Source of the DNA: Candidatus Binatota bacterium
GTDB lineage: Bacteria; Desulfobacterota; Binatia; Bin18
NCBI GenBank assembly: GCA_011523315.1
Contig: WTHE01000296.1
Span: 1-5,969 of the forward strand
Direction: 5' to 3'
Length of the DNA stretch: 5,969 nt
Shown here: positions 1-5,969 of the stretch, one piece after another
Numbering within the stretch: the first letter of the stretch is position 1
How the letters are laid out: the number at the start of each line of letters is the position of its first letter
Position numbers and translations under genes: made by a program
Notes under the pieces: model-generated
What the model was told of the DNA's origin: nothing
Seen by the model: only the letters and a program-made list of their open reading frames with translations
Databases searched by the model: none

Positions 1-1433
1 CAGGCGTGGACCTGCGACTCGACCGCCGTGCCGACAAAGAAGTCGGGGTTCATGCTCGTCCACAGCCGGACCGGATTGGCAAACACAAAGTCACGAAAAT
101 CGTCCGGGCTGAGCACGCCGTCCTCAACCCCTTCGTAGGCCTCGCCCAGCACGTCGGTCATATCCGGCACGTCAAAGTGGCCGATGTCCGAGCCGAAGAC
201 CGCGTTGAGTTTCGCCCCAAACGGATTGACCTGACGGTTGAACGCCCAGGCGTTGACCGGATCATCCGCCTCACAACCAAAATAAAAATTCGACACGAAC
301 AGGTCCCGAATGTCCTCGGCGCGCTCAATCTGACACCGGGCAAAGTCGTCGAGTTGCTCGGGTTTGTCGGTCAGCAAGCCCTGGCCGATGGACGAGCGCA
401 GCTCGCCCACCTTGTCCACCATCCCGGTGGAGCCGTAGCGCCGGATCAGGTCAACGAGGAGTTCATGGTTCAGGTTGGCCGGATTGACCTCTTCCAGCGC
501 CCCGGGGTTGCGCTTGCTCCAGTGGCCGATCAGATCGCTGTACAGGCCGCACGCCCAGCCAACCCCGCCCTCCAGAAACGAGAAACGCAGCCGGGGAAAG
601 CGCCGGGTCACCCCGTTCATGAAGATGGACTTGCACACGGCTTCGCTGGCTGCGGCAAAGTGGCCGATGTGGTTGTACACGAAGTTGGAAATCGAGGTCC
701 GCAGCCCGATACCCGACGAGGCCGAATGAAAGCTGGGCGGGATACCGAGTTCCACACACTTGGCCCACACCGGGTCGTAGTCGTGCTCGCTATCCAGCCC
801 CAGAGTATCGTGCCACTGGGCGTAGCGGCTGGCCTCGGGCGTCTTTTTGGCCACTGCCGGGACCGGTCGGCGCTGGAGGCTGGCCAGCATGGCCGCCTTG
901 GTGCCGCAGTGCGCGGCCACAAACTCCAACTCTTCAACCGCCTCCTGGGGCGTGTGCATGGGAATCACCGCAGCCGGAGTCAGACGGTCCTCCAGGCCCT
1001 TGAACTGCTCGGCCGTATACATATTGAACGCGCGGCAGGCCGCCCGGCGCACCTCCTCGTCGCGCAGAAAGGGGGCGAACAGGGCGCCCCCGGTGGGATA
1101 CATGACCGAAAAGTCCAAGCCCAGCTCGCCCATCCGTTCGTACAACAGCCTGGGCAGCATGGCCGTGGCCCGGTCTCGCGTATTCTTGGTCGGCACCCCC
1201 CACCAGGCAGGTTGCAGCATCCGCCGCTCACGGCGCTCCTGGCCGGACAGCTGAGCCCACTTCTTATTGCCGAACTGATTGGCGACTTTCTGGTAGCGCT
1301 CGACAATGCGCTGGCCGCCGACCTGGTGCAGATACTCCAGGGCCGCGGGTTCAAACTCGATCCAGTGACCATCAGAATCGATCACCGGATGAGACAAACG
1401 GGCGTGAATGCTCTCGGCTGATGCGTGTGGCAT
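1..1433 (-). CDS. Metal-dependent amidohydrolase (PF04909, TIM barrel), 3' end cut by window edge
   Basis: The minus-strand frame is open from an ATG at 1433 to the left edge: 477 residues with no stop. The start is fixed by AGGAGG six bases upstream. Near the N-terminus is D19-S-D21-G-H23-W-I-E26, the strand-1 metal motif of the amidohydrolase-2 family in its DxH rather than HxH form. A second metal-ligand candidate is H236 (FHSASSG), followed by N254-H-I-G-H258, then FLE288GGVGW and F-G-S-D416-I-G-H419, where D416 is the expected barrel-end catalytic and metal Asp. The family (ACMSD/LigW-like) hydrolyses or decarboxylates small, often aromatic acids in the cytoplasm; the substrate cannot be read from sequence. 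The end NPVRLWTSMNPDFFVGT resembles the usual family C-terminus, so probably only a few residues are missing. There is no signal peptide. The nearest upstream gene on this strand is the transglycosylase 206 bp away, so it probably has its own promoter. Family assignment is secure; function is not. Confidence 0.9.
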   Translation of the reverse strand, partial: MPHASAESIHARLSHPVIDSDGHWIEFEPAALEYLHQVGGQRIVERYQKVANQFGNKKWAQLSGQERRERRMLQPAWWGVPTKNTRDRATAMLPRLLYERMGELGLDFSVMYPTGGALFAPFLRDEEVRRAACRAFNMYTAEQFKGLEDRLTPAAVIPMHTPQEAVEELEFVAAHCGTKAAMLASLQRRPVPAVAKKTPEASRYAQWHDTLGLDSEHDYDPVWAKCVELGIPPSFHSASSGIGLRTSISNFVYNHIGHFAAASEAVCKSIFMNGVTRRFPRLRFSFLEGGVGWACGLYSDLIGHWSKRNPGALEEVNPANLNHELLVDLIRRYGSTGMVDKVGELRSSIGQGLLTDKPEQLDDFARCQIERAEDIRDLFVSNFYFGCEADDPVNAWAFNRQVNPFGAKLNAVFGSDIGHFDVPDMTDVLGEAYEGVEDGVLSPDDFRDFVFANPVRLWTSMNPDFFVGTAVESQVHA

Positions 1434-1439
1434 GGGTTT

Positions 1440-1445
1440 CCTCCT
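1440..1445 (-). promoter_or_regulatory. Strong ribosome binding site of the amidohydrolase
   Basis: On the minus strand AGGAGG lies six bases before the ATG at 1433, a near-perfect match to the anti-Shine-Dalgarno. It decides the start of the amidohydrolase, because the frame continues further upstream without another convincing start signal. Confidence 0.8.
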
Positions 1446-1639
1446 CGTGCGTCGGACTTCCAGCCTCACCGATTGCTGCGCACAATGCAACTCCGGTCGG
1501 TGCTGGACTGTCCCCGTCTCCCCTAAACGCTTGGCGCTCTCGGGTCAAGACGACGGACGGGAGACTGGCGTGGGGCTGACGTGAGAGGGGTCTGAAGCGC
1601 CGGGTCAGCAGTTCCGTCCGAAGAGCGAGCGACGGTGAC

Positions 1640-2389
1640 TCACAACACCAGACAGGCCTGCAGAGGAGCAATATTGTGATGGTCCAGGGACAGCCTGTAT
1701 TCGGGCAACCGATGCTTGAGAACCGGATGGTACGGCACCTGGTCCGAAGAACGAATCTGATCCATTCTTCGCAGTACCTGATGGACGTATCTCTCCGTCA
1801 CCCGATACAGACGGTTGCCCCGCTCTTTCAGGCGGGTCGGCCCCATATTATAGGCAGCCAGGGCGGTTTGCTGATCATCGAAGAGGGACAGCATGGTTTT
1901 GAGATAGCGCAATCCACCGTACACGAGGATCGGCAGGGAGTGTTCAGACCGAGACAGGCCGACTTCTTCCAAGGCGTCAGGTCTGATTTGCAGAGGTCCA
2001 CGACCGCCTCGGCGGCCCTGTTTCATCGGATTGTGGGCGTCACTTTCCTGGATCAGGACGGCCAGGGCCAAGGGCTCGTCAAGCTCCAACTCCCGCGCCA
2101 GGCAGCGGGTATACTGTTCGAGGGTGAGTTTGCTGGAGGGCTGGGGCCTGATCTGTTGCTGGGGGGGCTGGTCCGTGGCCGGCGGCTGCGGAGTCACCGC
2201 TATCTGTACGATTTGGTTTGGTTTTTGGCTCGACTCTTGATTCGATTCTTGGCTCGGTTCTTGGACGGGCATTGGTGCCGAACTCGCCGATGGCCGCAGG
2301 ACGAGGAACCCAACGCTCAGCAGGACGGCACCGAGGCAGGCATAACGCCACGCCAGATGGGTCGGTGAGGAAGACGGGACAGCGTTCAT
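1640..2389 (-). CDS. Membrane-anchored lytic transglycosylase (SLT domain)
   Basis: A 249-residue protein predicted to cleave peptidoglycan glycan strands on the periplasmic side. Residues 12-31 form one hydrophobic segment (WRYACLGAVLLSVGFLVL) after a short polar N-terminus, so it is probably a signal anchor; no clear lipobox is seen. Residues about 36-88 are a low-complexity Pro/Gln/Ser linker with a fourfold Q-[EK]-[PS]-[SN] repeat. The catalytic domain runs from about 88 to 210: catalytic Glu E115 in VLIQESDAHNP, then GRGPLQI (residues 129-135, the family's G-x-x-x-Q element with Pro as in GPMQ variants), and ALAAYNMGP near 176-184. About 40 C-terminal residues have no recognised motif. 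The frame extends upstream to an ATG at 2515, but that would put 42 non-signal-like residues before the hydrophobic segment, and the AAGGAG at 2401-2406 supports 2389. The neighbours give no hint of a secretion system, so a housekeeping wall enzyme or an accessory hydrolase are both possible. Confidence 0.88.
   Translation of the reverse strand: MNAVPSSSPTHLAWRYACLGAVLLSVGFLVLRPSASSAPMPVQEPSQESNQESSQKPNQIVQIAVTPQPPATDQPPQQQIRPQPSSKLTLEQYTRCLARELELDEPLALAVLIQESDAHNPMKQGRRGGRGPLQIRPDALEEVGLSRSEHSLPILVYGGLRYLKTMLSLFDDQQTALAAYNMGPTRLKERGNRLYRVTERYVHQVLRRMDQIRSSDQVPYHPVLKHRLPEYRLSLDHHNIAPLQACLVL
2216..2263 (-). repeat. Four 12-bp tandem repeats inside the transglycosylase linker
   Basis: Read on the minus strand, four consecutive 12-base units are CAAGAACCGAGC, CAAGAATCGAAT, CAAGAGTCGAGC and CAAAAACCAAAC. 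They encode QEPS, QESN, QESS and QKPN. The units are in frame, so copy-number changes would lengthen or shorten the linker without disrupting the enzyme. The first three units are closely alike and the fourth is more diverged, which fits stepwise duplication followed by drift. Confidence 0.8.
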
Positions 2390-2400
2390 ACGACACATTT

Positions 2401-2406
2401 CTCCTT
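2401..2406 (-). promoter_or_regulatory. Ribosome binding site that decides the transglycosylase start
   Basis: AAGGAG on the minus strand sits 11 bases before the ATG at 2389 and only 2 bases before an in-frame ATG at 2398. Two bases is too close for normal initiation, so 2389 is preferred; the alternative would add just three residues (M-C-R). Confidence 0.6.
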
Positions 2407-2537
2407 GAGACGAAGCTTTTCCTGAGTATGCGCAAATCGGCAAAACTGGAGGGAAGAAACGGGAGTGGCCCGCGTCAGTTTTCAGAAGCGATGCAGGACG
2501 GGGGCGGGATGTCACCCAAATTGATTCGGCGGGACAA

Positions 2538-2556
2538 GTCTCCTAGCATGGGAGAC
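2538..2556. promoter_or_regulatory. Small perfect inverted repeat upstream of the putA remnant
   Basis: GTCTCC (2538-2543) and GGAGAC (2551-2556) are perfect complements around a 7-base loop, extendable by one T-G pair to leave a 5-base loop. It lies 25 bp before the putA-like ATG and in the divergent region with the transglycosylase. There is no T-run, so it is not a typical intrinsic terminator; an operator or a 5' UTR hairpin is possible. A 6-bp stem can arise by chance. Confidence 0.3.
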
Positions 2557-2581
2557 ACAAGGCGCGCGTGGGAGATCCGGT

Positions 2582-3143
2582 ATGGCGGCATTTCAGTATC
2601 CAGGGTCCGCGACTACAGACGCCTCACTCGACCAACTTGCTGAGCGGGCGATTGCTCTGGCCGCCCGTCTTTTGACCAACGCCAAACAGCGACAGAACGA
2701 CCAGGAACTCGTCCACAGTAGCAAAATTGCCCGCAGGATGTAAGATCCATCGGCCAAAGCCCTGACTCTGGCGCCGGCCGACCACGCCTTCCGCAGCCGC
2801 AATCCGGCCCGGATTGCCGACCAGCTCACACGCCTGATTGAGCAGTACGGAGTGCCGCACGACTTCGCCGTGTGGGAACAGGCCGGCCTGTTCCTGGCCG
2901 GCCTGATGGCCACCTGCATGCCCCAGCCGGTCGTTCACCGGATCGCGGCCAGGCTGCGGCATGAGACACACGATGTGATTCTTCCGGCCGAAGAGCGGGA
3001 GATGCGGGCCTATCTGGACGAGCGCTACCGGACCGGCACCCGGCTCAACCTCAGCCAGCTGGGCGAGGCCATCCTGGGCAAGACGAGGCCGAGCGTCGTC
3101 TGCACGTCTATCTCTCTCTCTGTTAGAGCGTGACGATACGGAG
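2582..3143 (+). pseudogene. putA: Decayed N-terminal fragment of putA (proline dehydrogenase / P5C dehydrogenase)
   Basis: Translation from the ATG at 2582 (GGAG at 2571-2574, seven bases upstream) gives the alpha-helical N-terminal region of a PutA-type enzyme, which oxidises proline to glutamate. It reads through AERAIALAARLL, DPSAKALTL, HAFRSRNPARIADQL, WEQAGLFLAG, RLRHET (about 2951-2968), ILPAEEREMRAYL and NLSQLGEAILG (3047-3079). Four lesions break it: an in-frame TAA at 2741-2743 between RRM and DPSAKAL; a one-base loss near 3079-3081, after which DEAERRL continues in another frame; a two-base gain in a (CT)5 run at 3112-3121, after which YLSLLERDDTE is readable; and loss of homology after about 3143, where PutA should continue for many hundreds of residues. 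No RHH DNA-binding domain precedes the ATG. The PRODH barrel with its active site and the whole aldehyde dehydrogenase domain are absent, so no enzyme can be made. The frame after the stop stays open for 112 codons and similarity is still high, suggesting fairly recent loss. Recognition is from remembered family motifs, not a search. Confidence 0.85.
3112..3121 (+). repeat. (CT)5 dinucleotide tract at a frameshift in the putA remnant
   Basis: Five CT units follow TAT. Removing one unit restores the reading TAT CTC TCT CTG TTA GAG CGT GAC GAT, that is YLSLLERDD, as expected for PutA. The tract is therefore the likely site of a slipped-strand two-base insertion. Confidence 0.65.
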
Positions 3144-3165
3144 GACGGGAGCAGCCTGACCGGCC

Positions 3166-4887
3166 TCACTCGTCGGCCAAGGCAAAGACCCACAACACCC
3201 CGCCCTGGGGCACATGGACGGTGTGGCCAAAGGCTTTGTCGAGCAGCTCCTGTTTGCGCTGGGCATCCACACCCCAGCCGGACTGCACGGCAATATATTG
3301 CACACCGTCAATCGCGTAGCTGCTGGGCACGCCGGTCACCCCCGAGTTGGTCCGCTGCTGCCACAGCACCTCACCGCTTGTGGCGTCAAAGGCGCGGAAG
3401 TAACGGTCGTTGGTGCCGCCCGAGAACACCAGACCCCCTCCGGTGGTCAGCACCGGTCCCCAGTTGTGGGACCGAAAGGGCGTCGTCCAGACCTGTTTGC
3501 CGGTGTTCATGTCCCAGGCTTGCAGCTCGCCGATATGCTCTTTGGCGTCCTCGTGCAGGATGATCTCGATATCCGAGATCTTCAGCCCGACGAACAGATC
3601 GCCCGGCCGGTAGGTGGCCGGCTCGCCCTGCATGGCGCCGCACAGGTTTTCGTTGGCCGGGATGTAGACATAGCCGGTCTTGGGATTGTAGGCCGACGGC
3701 GGCCAGTCCTTGCCACCCCACACCGAGGGGCAGAACTCGGCCCGCTTGCCGATATCGGGGATCTTGTCCGGGTCGTACTCGGGGCGGCCGGTCTGGGGAT
3801 CGAGCCGGGTGAAGACGTTCTGACGGACGAACGGCTGGGCATCGACAAAGCCGATTGCACCGGCGCTGCGCTCCAACAGCCACAGGTAGCCGTCGCGCCC
3901 GGCGTGGACCAGACCCTTGAAGGTCCGGTCGTCGCGGCGCACGTCGAGCAGCAGCGGAGCCGACACCTCGTCCCAGTCCCAGGAGCCGTTCCAGTGGTAC
4001 TGATGGTAGCCCTTGAGTTCGCCGCTGTCGGCGTCGAGGGCGATGACCGAGGTGGCGTACAGATTATCGCCGGGACGGGCGCTGCCCATGAACGGCCCGC
4101 CGTTGCCCGTCCCCCAGTAGGTCAGGTTCGTCTCCGGATCATAACTCCCGGTGATCCAGATCGACACCCCGCCGGTCTTCCAGCTGTCCCCGGCCCAGGT
4201 GTCGTGACCGGGCTGGCCGGGGCCTGGAATGGTATGGGTTTTCCACACCGACTCACCCGTCTCGGCGTCGAAGGCCTGGATGAAGCCCCGAATCCCCATC
4301 TCGCCGCCGGACATGCCGACAATGACCTTGCCCTTCACAATCAGCGGGGCCAGGGTCATGTAATAGCCGGTCAGGTAATTCTCGACCTCGGTCTCCCACA
4401 CCACCGCGCCGGTCTTGGCGTCCAGCGCCACCAGATAGGCGTCAACCGTGGCCAGGTAGACCTTGTCCCCATACAGGCCGACCCCCCGATTGGTCGGGTG
4501 CAGCTGAAACAAATCCTCGGGCAACTCACGGCGGTAGCGCCACAGCAGGTCACCTTTTCTGGCGTCCAGGGCCAGCACCTGATTCTGCGGGGTGGTAATG
4601 AACATCACCCCGTCATTGACAATCGGCGGGGCTTGATGACCCTCGTCGACCCCGGTCGAGAAGGTCCATACCGGCACCAGACGCTTGACATTCTGGGGCG
4701 TGATCTGATCCAGCGGGCTATAGCCCCAGCCGTCATAGGTCGCCCGGTACATCAGCCAGTTTTCCGGCTCGGGCTTGAGCAGGCGCTCGTCGGTGATCGG
4801 GCTGTAGGTGTCAAGCGCCTGGGCAGCGGCAAAGCCGGGCAGTCCGCCCAGGACCAGTAGAACGATCAGAACAATGCGTGTGGGCAT
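3166..4887 (-). CDS. Secreted PQQ-dependent alcohol dehydrogenase (quinoprotein, eight-bladed propeller)
   Basis: A 573-residue protein, close to the usual 570-620 of the methanol/ethanol dehydrogenase family. Residues 1-23 form a Sec signal peptide (hydrophobic core IVLIVLLVLGG, cut after AAA/Q), so it acts in the periplasm, passing electrons to a cytochrome c not encoded here. GAGG eight bases before the ATG supports the start. Visible family features: WLMYRATYDGWGYSPL (44-59); NRGVGLYGDKVYLATVD (133-149); E196 in SGGEMGIRG and N262 in GTGNGGP as metal ligands; W244 as the PQQ-stacking Trp candidate; D304 in W-D-W-D as the catalytic base; D306 two residues on; R331 in HAGRDGYLW; and C386/C416 around GGKDWPPSAYNP. 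There is no CxxCH, so it is not a quinohaemoprotein. The vicinal Cys-Cys usually placed before NRG is missing (LFQLHPTNRG instead). D306 matches the extra Asp of lanthanide-dependent XoxF-type enzymes. It follows the P450 by 42 bp, probably in one operon. The substrate alcohol is unknown. Confidence 0.93.
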   Translation of the reverse strand: MPTRIVLIVLLVLGGLPGFAAAQALDTYSPITDERLLKPEPENWLMYRATYDGWGYSPLDQITPQNVKRLVPVWTFSTGVDEGHQAPPIVNDGVMFITTPQNQVLALDARKGDLLWRYRRELPEDLFQLHPTNRGVGLYGDKVYLATVDAYLVALDAKTGAVVWETEVENYLTGYYMTLAPLIVKGKVIVGMSGGEMGIRGFIQAFDAETGESVWKTHTIPGPGQPGHDTWAGDSWKTGGVSIWITGSYDPETNLTYWGTGNGGPFMGSARPGDNLYATSVIALDADSGELKGYHQYHWNGSWDWDEVSAPLLLDVRRDDRTFKGLVHAGRDGYLWLLERSAGAIGFVDAQPFVRQNVFTRLDPQTGRPEYDPDKIPDIGKRAEFCPSVWGGKDWPPSAYNPKTGYVYIPANENLCGAMQGEPATYRPGDLFVGLKISDIEIILHEDAKEHIGELQAWDMNTGKQVWTTPFRSHNWGPVLTTGGGLVFSGGTNDRYFRAFDATSGEVLWQQRTNSGVTGVPSSYAIDGVQYIAVQSGWGVDAQRKQELLDKAFGHTVHVPQGGVLWVFALADE

Positions 4888-4895
4888 ACCGATTT

Positions 4896-4899
4896 CCTC
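4896..4899 (-). promoter_or_regulatory. Ribosome binding site of the PQQ dehydrogenase in the 42-bp P450 spacer
   Basis: GAGG followed by eight bases precedes the ATG at 4887 on the minus strand. The 42-bp spacer (4888-4929) holds this site and no hairpin with a T-run, which supports read-through from the P450 gene. Confidence 0.55.
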
Positions 4900-4929
4900 G
4901 CTGTGTGCTGCCAGCGTTCTCTGTCCCCC

Positions 4930-5969
4930 TCAGGCGACCGGCCGGAACTCGACGTGCAGCTCCTTGAGCGCCCGCAGGGCGACGTTGGGGGCGACACCGA
5001 AGTCGTTCCTGCCCGGCGCAAACCACATCTCGTCAACCCGCTCCAGCAGCGTCTTGAACGACCAGTACAACTCGCGCCGAGCCAGCGGCGCACCCAGGCA
5101 GTGATGGACGCCGGAGCCAAAGGCCAGATGCCGGCCGGGCTTGTCGCGCTCCAGGTCCAGCGCCTCGGGGCAGGCGAACTCCCGCTCGTCGCGGTTGCCG
5201 GCGGCGTAGCGCAGGTTGATCAGCGCCCCCTTGGGGATGCTGACGCCGTGCAGTTCGATGTCTGTGGCGGCGACCCGGAACAGTCCCTGCACCGGGCTCT
5301 CCAGACGCAGCACCTCCTCGACAAAGGTGCGCAGATAGGCGTCCGGTTCGGCCTTGAGCAGCCGCCAGGCCGGCGGGTTGTCAATGAGCAGCTTCACGCC
5401 AAAGCCGATGGCGTTGGTCGAGGTCTCGGCGCCCCCGACAAAGGTATCGGCCATCATTTCGGCGTGCAGCTCATTATCGTTGAGCGGCCGCCCCCACTCG
5501 GGAATAACGCGGTTGACCAGCTCAGACAGCAGCGTGTCGTCGGGCTCCTTGCGCAGCCGCTCGAAGATAGGCTGAAAGTAGTGCTGGGCCTCGATCTCCA
5601 TCTCCACCGACCAGTGTTCTTCGGCCTCGGTCTGCATCATGCCGAGGCGTTGGACCCAGGCGTCGGTCCAGGCTTTGATCTTCCAGATGTCCGCTTCGGG
5701 AACGCCCATTTGGCGGCCGATGATAATCAGGGGCAGCGGGACAGCAAACTGCTTGACCCAGTCGCAGCGGCCGTCGTCGATGAAGGCGTCGATCAGCCTG
5801 GCGGCGGTTTCCCGGACGAAGGGGTCCATCTCGTTGATCTTCCGGGGGCGAAACGCCTCGTTGAAGATGGCCCGCATCTGCCGGTGGTTGGGATCGTCGC
5901 GGGCGGCCAGCGTCTGGGCCGGCACCCAGCCCTTGTCCTCGTACAGCTTCAGGATCCGCTCCGCGCGCT
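4930..5969 (-). CDS. Cytochrome P450, N-terminus cut by window edge
   Basis: The frame enters from the right edge (first full codon at 5967) with RAERILKLYEDKGW and runs 345 residues to a TGA at 4930-4932; about 60-90 N-terminal residues lie outside the window. A GTG at 5925 is internal Val (W-V-P-A-Q), not a start, because the sequence upstream is typical P450. Numbering visible residues: DDPNHRQMRAIFNEAF (24-39) is the C-helix haem-propionate region of soluble bacterial P450s; GGAET (178-182) is the I-helix oxygen-activation motif with acid-alcohol pair E181-T182; E218-V-L-R221 is the K-helix ExxR; and FGSGVHHCLG (283-292, bases 5092-5121) carries the haem-ligand Cys C290 with the ExxR-to-Cys spacing expected. 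No membrane segment is visible, consistent with a cytoplasmic class I enzyme that needs a ferredoxin and reductase, neither present here. It lies immediately upstream of the PQQ dehydrogenase. The CYP family and substrate cannot be assigned by eye. Confidence 0.93.
   Translation of the reverse strand, partial: RAERILKLYEDKGWVPAQTLAARDDPNHRQMRAIFNEAFRPRKINEMDPFVRETAARLIDAFIDDGRCDWVKQFAVPLPLIIIGRQMGVPEADIWKIKAWTDAWVQRLGMMQTEAEEHWSVEMEIEAQHYFQPIFERLRKEPDDTLLSELVNRVIPEWGRPLNDNELHAEMMADTFVGGAETSTNAIGFGVKLLIDNPPAWRLLKAEPDAYLRTFVEEVLRLESPVQGLFRVAATDIELHGVSIPKGALINLRYAAGNRDEREFACPEALDLERDKPGRHLAFGSGVHHCLGAPLARRELYWSFKTLLERVDEMWFAPGRNDFGVAPNVALRALKELHVEFRPVA

Noticed and set aside
6..1421. A 471-codon plus-strand open frame opposite the amidohydrolase
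   Set aside because: Its translation shows no family motifs, while the opposite strand has a complete ordered set of amidohydrolase motifs and a strong ribosome binding site. Long antisense frames are common in high-GC genes.
1520..1548. Possible minus-strand promoter TTGACC, 17-bp spacer, TAGGGG for the amidohydrolase
   Set aside because: The -35 half is good but the -10 half matches only two of six consensus bases; not strong enough to annotate.
1616..1637. CCGTC/GACGG inverted repeat just after the transglycosylase stop as a terminator
   Set aside because: A 5-bp stem with a 12-base loop and no T-run is too weak to call.
1372..1671. A 99-codon minus-strand frame bridging the intergenic region and the amidohydrolase start
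   Set aside because: It overlaps the true amidohydrolase start in another frame, has no ribosome binding site that I can see and no recognisable motif.
2741..2743. TAA in the PutA reading as a recoded or read-through stop
   Set aside because: Two frameshifts and loss of the 3' part of the gene follow, so simple decay explains it better than recoding.
2624..3193. A 189-codon minus-strand frame across the putA remnant
   Set aside because: The plus strand reads as PutA over the same bases, so this is an antisense shadow.
3214..4860. A 548-codon plus-strand open frame opposite the PQQ dehydrogenase
   Set aside because: It is the codon-bias shadow of a well-recognised gene; its protein is a Gly/Val/His/Gln-rich string with no domain.

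Overview
The window is high-GC bacterial DNA, roughly 60% G+C by eye, dense with catabolic or accessory enzymes. No gene is diagnostic of a taxon. The mix of a PF04909 amidohydrolase, a soluble bacterial P450, a periplasmic PQQ dehydrogenase and PutA sequence suits a large-genome, aerobic Gram-negative heterotroph (proteobacterial or Tectomicrobia/Desulfobacterota-like). That placement is inference only.

Layout from left to right: (1) positions 1-1433, minus strand, a nearly complete metal-dependent amidohydrolase running off the left edge; (2) 1434-1639, intergenic, with a strong ribosome binding site for that gene; (3) 1640-2389, minus strand, a membrane-anchored lytic transglycosylase whose linker is coded by a 12-bp tandem repeat; (4) 2390-2581, a divergent intergenic region with a small perfect hairpin; (5) 2582-3143, plus strand, the decayed N-terminal end of a putA gene (proline dehydrogenase / P5C dehydrogenase), with a nonsense codon, two frameshifts and loss of the 3' part; (6) 3166-4887, minus strand, a secreted PQQ-dependent alcohol dehydrogenase with the Asp-x-Asp signature associated with lanthanide use; (7) 4930-5969, minus strand, a cytochrome P450 running off the right edge.

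The P450 and the quinoprotein dehydrogenase are 42 bp apart in the same direction and are probably co-transcribed, P450 first. The plausible logic is hydroxylation of a substrate by the P450 and further oxidation of the resulting alcohol by the PQQ enzyme, though one is cytoplasmic and the other periplasmic and the substrate is unknown. The amidohydrolase may belong to the same catabolic neighbourhood but is separated by the transglycosylase and the putA remnant, so a shared pathway is not shown.

I see no mobile element, CRISPR array, tRNA or rRNA, and no convincing new multi-gene system. The observations most worth following are the putA remnant, the P450/PQQ-dehydrogenase pair, and the metal-site and missing-cysteine features of the dehydrogenase.
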